A stretch of DNA of 58,314 bases, taken from the NCBI GenBank assembly GCA_023430045.1, contig JAEZCF010000002.1:1-58314 (forward strand), given 5' to 3'. Below are positions 35,949-43,617 of this stretch, piece by piece; position 1 is the first letter of the stretch, and each line of letters starts with the position of its first letter. A program made the translations under genes and the position numbers. The notes under the pieces were generated by a model that worked only from the letters and a program-made list of their open reading frames with translations, was not told the origin of the DNA and made no database searches. This stretch comes from Pseudomonadota bacterium (GTDB lineage Bacteria > Pseudomonadota > Gammaproteobacteria > Xanthomonadales > Xanthomonadaceae).

Positions 35949-37298
35949 ATGTCACTCGGCACGATCGGTTCTGGCCTCGACATTCCCAGCCTGGTATCCC
36001 AGCTTGTCGCCAAGGAGCGCGAGCCCAGGGAGAACCAGATCAACACGGCGGGCGTGGCCGCCAGCGCCCAGCTGTCGGCACTGGGGACGATCAAGAGCGG
36101 CATGACCAGTCTGCAGACGGCACTGGCGAATCTGGTCAAGGGCGTGGCCAGCCCTGGCTTCAAGACCAGCACGGTCACCGACTCCAATTTCACCGCCACC
36201 CTGGACAAATCCACCACCGCCGGCAAGCCCGCCGCCGGCACCCATGAGGTGGAAGTCAAGGCACTGGCGCAGAACCAGAAGCTGAGTTCAAAAGCCTACG
36301 AAAAGGACGCGGTGATCGGCGACGGCACGTTGACGATCGGGTTCGGCGACAAGTCGATCAACGTGACCATAGCCGAAGGTGCGAAGCTGGCCGATGTGGC
36401 CGCAGCAATCAACTCGGCTGCCGGGGGCAAGGGCGTGACGGCCGCCGTCGTCACCGCCGATGACGGCCAGCACCTGGTATTCAGCGCCGTCGGTTCAGGA
36501 AGCGATGGCGCACTGACCGTCAGCACCAGCGGCGGCAATGGCGGACTGGCCGCCCTGGTGTACGACGGCAGTGATTCATCCACCATGACCGAAATGGTCG
36601 AGGCCAGGGATGCCGTGGTGGTGGTGGACGGCTTCACCCGCACATCCAGCTCCAACACCATCACCGACCTGGTGCCGGGCGTCAGCCTGACGCTGACCAA
36701 GGCCGAAGAGGGAAAGAAGCAGACGTTGACCATCACCCCGGACAACGCGACGCTGAAGACGAACCTCAACGCCTTCGTCAGTGCCTACAACTCGATCCAG
36801 TCGACGCTTAAGAGCTCAAGCGCCTACAACGCCGATACCGGTACTGCCGCCACCTTCACCGGTGATGCGATGGTGCGTGGTCTCCAGCAGCAGCTGCGCA
36901 GCCAGTTGAGCAGCAACGTGAACGAGCTCAAGGAGATGGGACTGACCATCGCCGCCGATGGCACGCTCAGCCTGGATACCGCCAAACTGGATACGGCGAT
37001 GGCCAACGATCCCGATGCGGCCACGCGCCTCTTCGGCGCCGAGGGAACCATCGGCAAATCGATGACCGACCTGCTGAAGAGCAATCTCGACAGCACCAGC
37101 GGCACCATCGTCCAGCGCAGCAACTCGCTCAGCAAGCAGATCAAGGCGCTGGAAAAGCAGCTCGACGACCTGGACGCGCGCATGGAAAAGGTTTCCGAAC
37201 GCTATACGCGCCAGTTCACTGCGATGGAAACCATGATTTCGCAGATGCAGAGCGCCAGCAATTCCCTGTCCCAGCAGCTGGCCAGCACGTCCAGCTGA
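35949..37298 (+). CDS. fliD: Flagellar filament cap protein FliD (HAP2)
   Basis: This encodes 449 aa starting MSLGTIGSGLDIPSLVSQL, the family N-terminus. The central part has the FliD repeats (VVVVDGFTRTSSSNTITDLV). The C-terminal coiled coil ends NSLSQQLASTSS. FliD caps the filament and guides flagellin folding. The frame is open 15 codons upstream (TTG/ATG), but ATG 35949 is the family start. It lies in its own sigma-54 unit, separate from the flagellins. Confidence 0.97.
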   Translation: MSLGTIGSGLDIPSLVSQLVAKEREPRENQINTAGVAASAQLSALGTIKSGMTSLQTALANLVKGVASPGFKTSTVTDSNFTATLDKSTTAGKPAAGTHEVEVKALAQNQKLSSKAYEKDAVIGDGTLTIGFGDKSINVTIAEGAKLADVAAAINSAAGGKGVTAAVVTADDGQHLVFSAVGSGSDGALTVSTSGGNGGLAALVYDGSDSSTMTEMVEARDAVVVVDGFTRTSSSNTITDLVPGVSLTLTKAEEGKKQTLTITPDNATLKTNLNAFVSAYNSIQSTLKSSSAYNADTGTAATFTGDAMVRGLQQQLRSQLSSNVNELKEMGLTIAADGTLSLDTAKLDTAMANDPDAATRLFGAEGTIGKSMTDLLKSNLDSTSGTIVQRSNSLSKQIKALEKQLDDLDARMEKVSERYTRQFTAMETMISQMQSASNSLSQQLASTSS

Positions 37299-37305
37299 TC
37301 CACCC

Positions 37306-37333
37306 TCAAGTCCCCCGGCGTCCACGCCGATAA
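37306..37333 (+). promoter_or_regulatory. Probable sigma-28 promoter of fliS-fliT-pilZ
   Basis: TCAAGTCC-N12-GCCGATAA has a perfect FliA -10 and the same -35 as cheV, but its spacer is one base longer than the usual 11. It lies in the 110-bp gap between fliD and fliS. Confidence 0.6.
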
Positions 37334-37408
37334 GAAATGCAATGCCGCCCGCCTTGCCCGCCTCCAGCCAGGACGCGAAAGCGGACGGACCCACAGGAGA
37401 GTGTCTAC

Positions 37409-37828
37409 ATGTACGGTCCCAACCGGCAGTTCGCCGAGGAGTACCGCAAGGTGGGTGTCAACACGTCGGTGATCGACGCCGACCCCCACAAGCTGGTCGC
37501 GCTGTTGCTGGCCGGTGCCTGCGAACGCATCCGCATGGCCGAATCGGCGCTGCAGCGCAATGACCCTGCCCGCAAGGGCAAGGCCATCGGCGAAGCGTGC
37601 GCCATCGTGGGCCACCTGGATGGATCGCTGGACCACGAGGCCGGTGGTGAAATCGCCGCGAACCTTTCGGCGCTCTACGACTATGTGATCGTGCGTCTCA
37701 CCGAAGCCAATCTGCACAATGATGCGTCGGCCCTGCAGGAAGCGCTGCGGCTACTGACCGAAATCGATTCCGCCTGGAACGCGATTCCCGCGGAACAGCG
37801 CCAGCTCCGCGCAGTGGGCTCGCCATGA
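37409..37828 (+). CDS. fliS: Flagellin export chaperone FliS
   Basis: This encodes 139 aa. FliS binds the flagellin C-terminus in the cytoplasm and prevents early polymerisation. The typical start MYGPNRQFAEEYRKVGVNTS is followed by DPHKLVALLLAGACERIRMA, matching the family's Y...V-x-T...P-x-x-LI-x-LL pattern. An AGGAGA ribosome-binding site precedes the ATG at 37409. It overlaps the next gene by ATGA. Confidence 0.97.
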   Translation: MYGPNRQFAEEYRKVGVNTSVIDADPHKLVALLLAGACERIRMAESALQRNDPARKGKAIGEACAIVGHLDGSLDHEAGGEIAANLSALYDYVIVRLTEANLHNDASALQEALRLLTEIDSAWNAIPAEQRQLRAVGSP

Positions 37829-38124
37829 GCACCGCCGCGTTGCAGCCGATGCATGCGGCGCTCGATGCGCTGGAGGCTGCGCTGCCTGCCGGCGACCACG
37901 CCCACAGCGAGCGCCTGATGAGCGAACACCTGCAGGCCGTTGCCAGCCTGTCGCTGTCCATCGAACGCCCCACGGATGAAGCGATCCGTACCCTGATGGG
38001 CCACCAGCAGCGCGTGATGGCCCGCATGCTCCAGCTTCGCGACGAGGCCGCTGCCCATCTCCAGCAGGGCAAGCGTTCCCTTCGCGCGGCGCATGCCTAC
38101 CTGCAGGCAGAATCCCTGTCATGA
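37825..38124 (+). CDS. fliT: FliT-like flagellar chaperone
   Basis: This encodes 99 aa, all helical. No motif is diagnostic by eye. Size, helix content and the position directly after fliS (overlapping start/stop) match FliT, the chaperone of FliD and, in enterics, a regulator of FlhDC. It overlaps the PilZ gene by ATGA, so the three proteins are translationally coupled. Confidence 0.7.
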   Translation: MSTAALQPMHAALDALEAALPAGDHAHSERLMSEHLQAVASLSLSIERPTDEAIRTLMGHQQRVMARMLQLRDEAAAHLQQGKRSLRAAHAYLQAESLS

Positions 38125-38699
38125 ACGATCCCGCCGCCCCGCAGATCCATCATCCCGCCGAAAGCGAGCTGTTCGACGAAACGCTCAGCTGTGATCTGGA
38201 TCTGCCTGCCGGGTTCGTGCTCGGCAGCGGCGGTGTGCGTTCGGCGGTGGCCGAACAGCTTCTGCGCAGCATCGCGCTGGTGGAAGACGGGCGCGGCGAC
38301 GACAAGGACGAGCGCGGCGAATCCAGCCCGGTGCAGCAGCGCATCGAAGCCAAGCTCGATCTGGTGCTCATGCTGATGGGCCGCATGGTGCGCCAGCAGA
38401 ACGATGCCCTGCCCCTGCGCCCGTTGCGCTGGTCGCGTCGCGGCATCCGCCTGCAGGTTGGCAGTCGGGCCAGCGCCGTCGCGGGAAGCCAGGGCACCGT
38501 ACGGCTGCAGCCCAGCGACTGGTTGCCGGACCACGTGGACCTGCCGGTGACCGTGCTGGCCGAAGCGGCCGATGGCAGCGGCGGGCACTTCCTGTGGCTG
38601 CGTTTCGGCGATCTCGGCGACGGCCTTGAAATGGCCATGGAACGGCATCTTTTCCGCGTTCACCGGCGCCAGATCGCCGACGCGCGCCGCCCGCGCTGA
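38121..38699 (+). CDS. PilZ-domain protein of the fliS-fliT unit
   Basis: This encodes 192 aa. An acidic, helical N-terminal half (about residues 45-95, RIEAKLDLVLMLMGRMV) precedes a PilZ-like beta barrel (LRPLRWSRRGIRLQVGSRAS ... VLAEAADGSGGHFLWLRFGDLG). The usual c-di-GMP signature (RxxxR and [D/N]xSxxG) is degenerate: RWSRRG stands where D/N-x-S-x-x-G is expected and no RxxxR precedes it. It may bind c-di-GMP weakly or not at all and act through protein contacts. PilZ genes occur in the flagellar clusters of Xanthomonas. Confidence 0.8.
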   Translation: MNDPAAPQIHHPAESELFDETLSCDLDLPAGFVLGSGGVRSAVAEQLLRSIALVEDGRGDDKDERGESSPVQQRIEAKLDLVLMLMGRMVRQQNDALPLRPLRWSRRGIRLQVGSRASAVAGSQGTVRLQPSDWLPDHVDLPVTVLAEAADGSGGHFLWLRFGDLGDGLEMAMERHLFRVHRRQIADARRPR

Positions 38700-38744
38700 T
38701 TCCTGCCGGCCACCCGCAGCGCGCCTCTTCCCGGCGTGCGGCTA

Positions 38745-38776
38745 TTGGCTCCCCCGCCCACCTCGGCTAAGGTGGG
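38745..38776 (+). promoter_or_regulatory. Candidate sigma-70 promoter with a 7-bp inverted repeat over the -10
   Basis: TTGGCT-N17-TAAGGT is a plausible -35/-10 pair. A perfect inverted repeat CCCACCT-N6-AGGTGGG (38757-38776) overlaps the -10, as an operator might. It precedes the NarL-type regulator. Confidence 0.5.
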
Positions 38777-38801
38777 TACTCCCCGAGTCTAGTTGCTGCC
38801 T

Positions 38802-39434
38802 GTGCGCGTTCTCATCGTCGATGATCACACCCTGGTGCGGGCCGGCCTGGGACGGCTGCTGCAGGGTTTCGCCGACGTGCAGCTGGTGGCCGAAGCCAGC
38901 AATGCCGAACAGGCCCTGCAGCAGGCGCTGCAGCACGCACCGGATGTGGTGCTGATGGATTTGTCCCTGCCCGGCCGTACCGGTCTGGAAGCTCTCAGCG
39001 ACATCCGCGCGCGCGCGCCGGGCTCACGCGTGGTGATGATGACGATGCATGACGACGCGGCGCACGTGCGTGATGCGCTGGACCGCGGCGCCGTCGGTTT
39101 CGTGGTCAAGGATGCCGCGCCGGGCGAACTGGAACTGGCGTTGCGCGCCGCCCACGCCGGCCAGGTATTCCTCAGCCCGCAGATCTCCGCGAAGATGCTC
39201 GCGCCGATGCTCAACCGCGAAAAGCCGGTCGGTGTGGCTGCCCTGCCGCCCCGCCAGCGTGACATCCTGCGCCGGATCGGTACCGGCCAGAGCACCAAGG
39301 AAATCGCCGCCGACCTCGGCATCAGCGTCAAGACGGTGGAAACCCACCGTGCGCGGATGATGGAATCGCTGGGATGCCGGCGCGCCACGGACCTGGTGTT
39401 GATGGCCGCGCGCCACCAGGGCGAGCTGGACTGA
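38802..39434 (+). CDS. NarL/FixJ-family response regulator
   Basis: This encodes about 210 aa from GTG 38802 (TTG 38793 is also in frame; GTG gives MRVLIVDDHTLVRAGLG, the family start). The receiver domain has DDH, phospho-acceptor Asp in VVLMDLSLPGRTG and FVVKDAAPGELELA. The C-terminal LuxR-type HTH reads LPPRQRDILRRIGTGQSTKE then SVKTVETHRARMMESLG. No cognate kinase is adjacent. Its place between the PilZ gene and rpoN2 suggests a role in motility control; the target is unknown. Confidence 0.92.
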   Translation: MRVLIVDDHTLVRAGLGRLLQGFADVQLVAEASNAEQALQQALQHAPDVVLMDLSLPGRTGLEALSDIRARAPGSRVVMMTMHDDAAHVRDALDRGAVGFVVKDAAPGELELALRAAHAGQVFLSPQISAKMLAPMLNREKPVGVAALPPRQRDILRRIGTGQSTKEIAADLGISVKTVETHRARMMESLGCRRATDLVLMAARHQGELD

Positions 39435-39567
39435 CCGGGCCGCGACGGATTCCCGCCGTGCGTTGGCGGGCGGTGACGGAATCCGGCCCGCCATGGGCGA
39501 CGACATTCACCGGAAATCAATGCGTTGCGACGCCAATCCGTCGGAATCCCGATGGCATGTAAGGATA

Positions 39568-39588
39568 TTCCTGACATATCGTCAGGAA
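39568..39588. promoter_or_regulatory. Perfect inverted repeat upstream of rpoN2, possible operator
   Basis: TTCCTGAC-ATATC-GTCAGGAA has 8-bp perfect arms and lies 101 bp before the rpoN2 ATG, in an AT-rich patch unlike its surroundings. The 254-bp gap holds no gene. A CCCGCC/GGCGGG hairpin without a T run (39452-39470) follows the upstream regulator gene. Confidence 0.55.
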
Positions 39589-39688
39589 AATCATGATCGT
39601 CGCCGGGTTCTACCCGATTTCCCCTGCCCTGCCCCCATTGCAAGATGCGTTCCATAACGCGCCGGGAGAGGGTGCGAGGGAAACGTCG

Positions 39689-41098
39689 ATGAAAGCCACG
39701 CTTGCCACCCAGCTCGGCCAACAGCTTCACCTGACTCCGCAGTTGCTGCAGTCCATCCGGCTGCTGCAGCTCGATGGGCTGGCGCTGGAACAGGAAATCC
39801 AGCGCGCCCTGGAAAGCAATCCGCTGCTGGAAATCGAGGACGTGGGCGACGTTGAGACCCCGGACGATGCCGCGCACGACGCTGCACTGGATGCTGCCGC
39901 CTTCGACGAGCTGCCTGACAGCGGCATGTGGGACGTACCTGGAGCCAGCTGGCAGGACGGCGATGATGACCGCATGGCCCGCATGGCCGCCGGCGAATCC
40001 AGCGACCCGCACCTGCGCATCCTGCAGTCGCTGGCCCTGGAACTGGACGAGCATGCGCTTGGCGTCGCCGCCTTCTGGCTGGAACACTGCGACGACGGCG
40101 GCTATCTGGATGCTCCGCTGGAGCAGTTGCAGCTGCTGGCCAGCGCACGCCTGGATGTGTCCATCGCCCAGGTCGAGGCGGTGCGCCAGCGCCTGCTGCA
40201 TGGTGATCCGGCCGGCATGGCCGCCCGGCACCTGGGCGAATGCCTGCAGGCGCAGCTGCGCGAACTGCCCGGCGTGGTCGCTGCGCGCCATCTCGCCGCG
40301 CGCCTGCTGGACGGCGACATGGCGCTGCTTGCCGCGCACGATTATCCCGCGCTGGCGGCGGCCCACGAGGCCGAGGTGGCCGATGTGCTGGAGGCGGTGC
40401 GCCTGATCCTTTCGCTGCAGCCGCGCCCCGGCGAACAGCTGCTGCCGGAACGCAACACCGTGGTGGTCCCCGATGCCGTTGCCTGGCACGCCGACGGCCA
40501 GTGGCGCGTGGCGCTGAACCGCCGCAGCAGCCGCCGCGTCAGCATCAACAGCCAGTACGAGCAGGCCCTGGCCGATGCGCCGGACGCCAGCCCGGCCATG
40601 CGCGAAATGCTCGCCGAGGCGCGCTGGCTGACGCGCGGCCTGTCGATGCGCCACGAAACCCTGCTGCGCACCGCGCGGGTGATCGTCGAGCGCCAGGCCG
40701 CCTTCCTGGCCCATGGCGAAGAGGCGATGGCGCCGCTGACGCTCAAGGAAGTGGCCGATGCGATCGGCATGCATGAGTCCACTGTATCGCGCATCACCAC
40801 CGGCAAGTACCTGCAGACCCCGCGCGGCACCTTCGAACTGAAGCATTTCTTCGCGGTGCGGCTGGAAGGCGCCAGCGTGTCCGGCGCGGCGGTGAAGGCC
40901 ATGGTGCGGCGCCTGATCGAGTCCGAACCGGCCGGTCGTCCGCTGGCCGATGAAGCCATCGCCGGCCTGCTGGCCCGCCAGGGGGTGAACATCGCCCGCC
41001 GTACCGTTGCAAAATACCGCGAACAACTGGACATCGCGCCGGCGCGCGAACGCCGCCGGCAGGTCGCCCGGCAACCGCTGATGGCCCGCGTGGGCTGA
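39689..41098 (+). CDS. rpoN: RNA polymerase sigma-54 factor (RpoN2)
   Basis: This encodes 469 aa. The glutamine/leucine-rich region I is at the start (QLGQQLHLTPQLLQSIRLLQ; LESNPLLEIED). The core-binding domain follows, then the HTH (LKEVADAIGMHESTVSRITT) and the RpoN box ARRTVAKYRE near residue 436. In Xanthomonadaceae the flagellar copy next to vemR and fleQ is called rpoN2, and a second rpoN lies elsewhere. The start ATG 39689 matches the family; the frame is open 32 codons further up. It should drive the -24/-12 promoters listed here, with FleQ. Confidence 0.97.
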   Translation: MKATLATQLGQQLHLTPQLLQSIRLLQLDGLALEQEIQRALESNPLLEIEDVGDVETPDDAAHDAALDAAAFDELPDSGMWDVPGASWQDGDDDRMARMAAGESSDPHLRILQSLALELDEHALGVAAFWLEHCDDGGYLDAPLEQLQLLASARLDVSIAQVEAVRQRLLHGDPAGMAARHLGECLQAQLRELPGVVAARHLAARLLDGDMALLAAHDYPALAAAHEAEVADVLEAVRLILSLQPRPGEQLLPERNTVVVPDAVAWHADGQWRVALNRRSSRRVSINSQYEQALADAPDASPAMREMLAEARWLTRGLSMRHETLLRTARVIVERQAAFLAHGEEAMAPLTLKEVADAIGMHESTVSRITTGKYLQTPRGTFELKHFFAVRLEGASVSGAAVKAMVRRLIESEPAGRPLADEAIAGLLARQGVNIARRTVAKYREQLDIAPARERRRQVARQPLMARVG

Positions 41099-41107
41099 GG
41101 ACACCGC

Positions 41108-41488
41108 ATGAACAAGCTCACCGTGCTGCTGGTCGACGACCACGAGGGATTCATCAACGCCGCCATGCGCCACTTCCGCAAGGTGGACTGGCTGGACGTG
41201 GTCGGCAGCGCCGCCAACGGACTGGAGGCCATCGCGCGTTCGGAGGCACTGCGCCCGAAGGTGGTACTGATGGACCTGGCGATGCCGGAAATGGGCGGCC
41301 TGCAGGCGACCCGGCTGATCAAATCGCAGGACGATGCCCCCTACATCGTCATTGCCAGCCACTTCGATGATGCCGAACACCGCGAGCATGCGCTGCGCGC
41401 CGGCGCCGACAATTTCGTCAGCAAGCTCTCCTACATCCAGGATGTCATGGCGATCCTGGAAGGCTTCAAGGCCGCCGACGATGAGTGA
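41108..41488 (+). CDS. vemR: Single-domain response regulator VemR
   Basis: This encodes 126 aa, a receiver domain only: LLVDDHEGFINAAMRHF, phospho-acceptor Asp in VVLMDLAMPEMGG, and FVSKLSYIQ with the conserved Lys. There is no output domain. In Xanthomonas campestris VemR sits between rpoN2 and fleQ and controls motility and virulence, partly through FleQ and the motor. The same order here supports the name. Its end overlaps the fleQ start by 8 bp. Confidence 0.93.
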   Translation: MNKLTVLLVDDHEGFINAAMRHFRKVDWLDVVGSAANGLEAIARSEALRPKVVLMDLAMPEMGGLQATRLIKSQDDAPYIVIASHFDDAEHREHALRAGADNFVSKLSYIQDVMAILEGFKAADDE

Positions 41489-42950
41489 ATCGCGCATCCT
41501 CGTGCTGGACAGCGATGCCGTGCGTGCCGAGCGCACAGTGGCCCTGCTGGAATTCATGGATTTCAACCCGCGCTGGGTGGCCGACGCCGCCGACTTCCCG
41601 GCCGCCCGCTACCGCCAGAATGACTGGATGGCAGTGATCGTCGGCAGCCTGGACGAATCGCCGCATACCGATGAGCTGTACCGCTGTCTGGGCCAGGGCA
41701 ACCTGCCGCCGCCGGTGCTGCTGGTGGATGGCGATACCCAGGCCTTCGCGCGCCAGCATGCGCTGCATGAAGCCAATGTCTGGCCGCTTGAATCGCCGTT
41801 GCGGCACGCGCAGATGGAAGCGCTGCTGCGCCGTGCCAGCCTGAAGCGGCTGGACGCCGAACACCAGGCCGGCGCCGCCCAGGAACAGGGACCGACCGGT
41901 ACCGGCCCGGCAGTGAGCCAGCTGCGCCAGCTGATCGAGCAGGTGGCCGCGTTTGATACCACCGTGCTGGTGCTGGGCGAATCAGGCACCGGCAAGGAAG
42001 TGGTGTCGCGCGCCATCCACCAGCGTTCGCCACGCCGTGATGGTCCGTTCGTGGCCATCAACTGCGGCGCGATCCCGGCCGACCTACTGGAAAGCGAGCT
42101 GTTCGGTCACGAGAAGGGCGCGTTCACCGGGGCACTGACCGCGCGCAAGGGCCGTTTCGAAATGGCCGAGGGCGGCACCCTGCTGCTCGATGAGATCGGC
42201 GACATGAGCCTGCCGATGCAGGTGAAGCTGCTGCGCGTGCTGCAGGAACGCAGCTTCGAGCGCGTGGGCGGCAACGAAACCATCCGCTGCAACGTGCGCG
42301 TCATCGCCGCCACCCACCGCGACCTGGAAAGCCGCATCACCGACGGCAAGTTCCGCGAGGATCTGTTCTATCGCCTGAACGTGTTCCCGATCGAGGTGCC
42401 GGCCCTGCGTGAACGCCTGGAAGACCTGCCGACGCTTGCCGAGAACATCGCCAGCCAGCTGGCGCGCACTGGTCGTGGCGAAGTGCGTTTCGCCGCCGAA
42501 GCGCTGCAGGCGCTGACCGCCTATGCGTGGCCGGGCAACGTGCGCGAACTGACCAACCTGGTGGAACGGCTGGCCGTGCTGCACCCGGGTGGCACCGTGC
42601 GCGTACAGGACCTGCCGGCCCGTTATCGCGCCGATGTGGCCCTGTCCGCGCCGGCCAGCACGCCGCCCGCCGATCCCGTGCCGGCCGCCGATGACCGCCT
42701 GGACCTGCGCAGTTTTTCCTTCCACTCGCCGACGCCAGCGCCGACGCCCGACGTGCCGGCCGCCTTGCCGGACGACGGCCTGGACCTGCGCAACCACATG
42801 GCATCCATCGAACTGGGGCTGATCCAGGAAGCGCTGGAACGCACTCAGGGCGTGGTCGCACATGCGGCCCAGCTGCTGGGCCTGCGCCGCACCACGCTGG
42901 TGGAGAAGCTGCGCAAGTACGGCATCGAGCGCGAACAGCCGGAGCTGTAG
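41481..42950 (+). CDS. fleQ: Sigma-54-dependent flagellar master activator FleQ
   Basis: This encodes 489 aa. The N-terminal FleQ-type receiver-like domain lacks a standard phosphorylation site (about residues 1-115). The AAA+ domain has Walker A LGESGTGKE (near residue 165), the sigma-54-contact loop GAFTGA (near 213), Walker B GGTLLLDEIGD and the arginine-finger region. The C-terminal Fis-type HTH reads AHAAQLLGLRRTTLVEKL. FleQ family members bind c-di-GMP at the AAA+ domain. A proline-rich linker (about 395-440) is unusually long. The TAG stop belongs to the GTAG head of a SMAG element. Confidence 0.96.
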   Translation: MSESRILVLDSDAVRAERTVALLEFMDFNPRWVADAADFPAARYRQNDWMAVIVGSLDESPHTDELYRCLGQGNLPPPVLLVDGDTQAFARQHALHEANVWPLESPLRHAQMEALLRRASLKRLDAEHQAGAAQEQGPTGTGPAVSQLRQLIEQVAAFDTTVLVLGESGTGKEVVSRAIHQRSPRRDGPFVAINCGAIPADLLESELFGHEKGAFTGALTARKGRFEMAEGGTLLLDEIGDMSLPMQVKLLRVLQERSFERVGGNETIRCNVRVIAATHRDLESRITDGKFREDLFYRLNVFPIEVPALRERLEDLPTLAENIASQLARTGRGEVRFAAEALQALTAYAWPGNVRELTNLVERLAVLHPGGTVRVQDLPARYRADVALSAPASTPPADPVPAADDRLDLRSFSFHSPTPAPTPDVPAALPDDGLDLRNHMASIELGLIQEALERTQGVVAHAAQLLGLRRTTLVEKLRKYGIEREQPEL

Positions 42951-43094
42951 AGCCGGGCTCTGCCCGGCTGACACCCCTGCGCGTAGCGGGGCAGAGCCCC
43001 GCTCTACCTGACCCGCCATTCGTAGAGCCGGGCTCTGCCCGGCCATCACCTCTGCGCGCTGTTCCACCCGCAGCCGACCATGGGTCGGCTCTAC
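42947..43094. repeat. SMAG cluster between fleQ and fliE (four elements)
   Basis: Forward palindromes are at 42947-42969 and 43022-43044 (GTAGAGCCGGGCTCTGCCC type). Inverted ones are at 42985-43007 (GCAGAGCCCCGCTCTAC end) and 43072-43094 (GCCGACCATGGGTCGGC core). They form two forward/inverted dimers. The first head supplies the fleQ stop codon. Confidence 0.88.
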
Positions 43095-43175
43095 CGGTTC
43101 ATGGCCGCTCCGGGCTCACGGCGGCCCGAGGGTCTGTCGGCGCCGGGATTCCGGCACACGCCGGGGATGCCGTTC

Positions 43176-43191
43176 CGGCACGGCACTTGCA
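43176..43191 (+). promoter_or_regulatory. Sigma-54 promoter of fliEFGHIJK
   Basis: CGGCAC-GGCAC-TTGCA keeps the key -24 GG and -12 GC dinucleotides with correct spacing; the first base differs from the TGGCAC consensus. It lies 36 bp before the first possible fliE ATG. Confidence 0.85.
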
Positions 43192-43227
43192 TGAACGCAT
43201 GGGCAGGCCCTGCTCCGCTCCCGCTTC

Positions 43228-43605
43228 ATGGAACAGCTCCACATGACCCATTCCGTCACCTCGATCCTTTCGCAGATCCGCAGCTTCCAGACGCAGGCCA
43301 GCCAGACCGTGGCCCGCCCGCTGGCGGAAATGCCGCGCAGCAACGCGATCCCCGGCACCACCGGGGTGGGCGCGCCGGCGCCAGCCAGCTTCAGCGAAAC
43401 CCTGCGCGGTGCGCTGGCCGGGGTGAACGAATCGCAGCAGACGGCCGGCACGCTCGCGCGGGACTTCGAACTCGGCAAGCCCGGGGCCGACCTGGCCCGG
43501 GTGATGGTGGCCTCGCAACAATCCCAGATCGCCTTCCGCGCCACCGTGGAAGTCCGCAACCGTCTCGTCCAGGCTTACCAGGACGTGATGAACATGCCGC
43601 TGTAA
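43228..43605 (+). CDS. fliE: Flagellar hook-basal body adaptor FliE
   Basis: This encodes 125 aa from ATG 43228, or 120 aa from ATG 43243 (MTHSVTSILSQIRSF); neither has a strong ribosome-binding site. The conserved C-terminal part reads SFSETLRGALAGVNESQQTA and MVASQQSQIAFRATVEVRNR, ending VQAYQDVMNMPL. FliE joins the MS ring to the rod. It is the first gene of the fliEFGHIJK unit. Confidence 0.96.
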   Translation: MEQLHMTHSVTSILSQIRSFQTQASQTVARPLAEMPRSNAIPGTTGVGAPAPASFSETLRGALAGVNESQQTAGTLARDFELGKPGADLARVMVASQQSQIAFRATVEVRNRLVQAYQDVMNMPL

Positions 43606-43617
43606 GGACCGCGCACG

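Noticed and set aside
38825..41566. A 913-codon open frame on the minus strand
   Set aside because: It is antisense to the NarL-type regulator, rpoN2 and vemR, which all have clear motifs.
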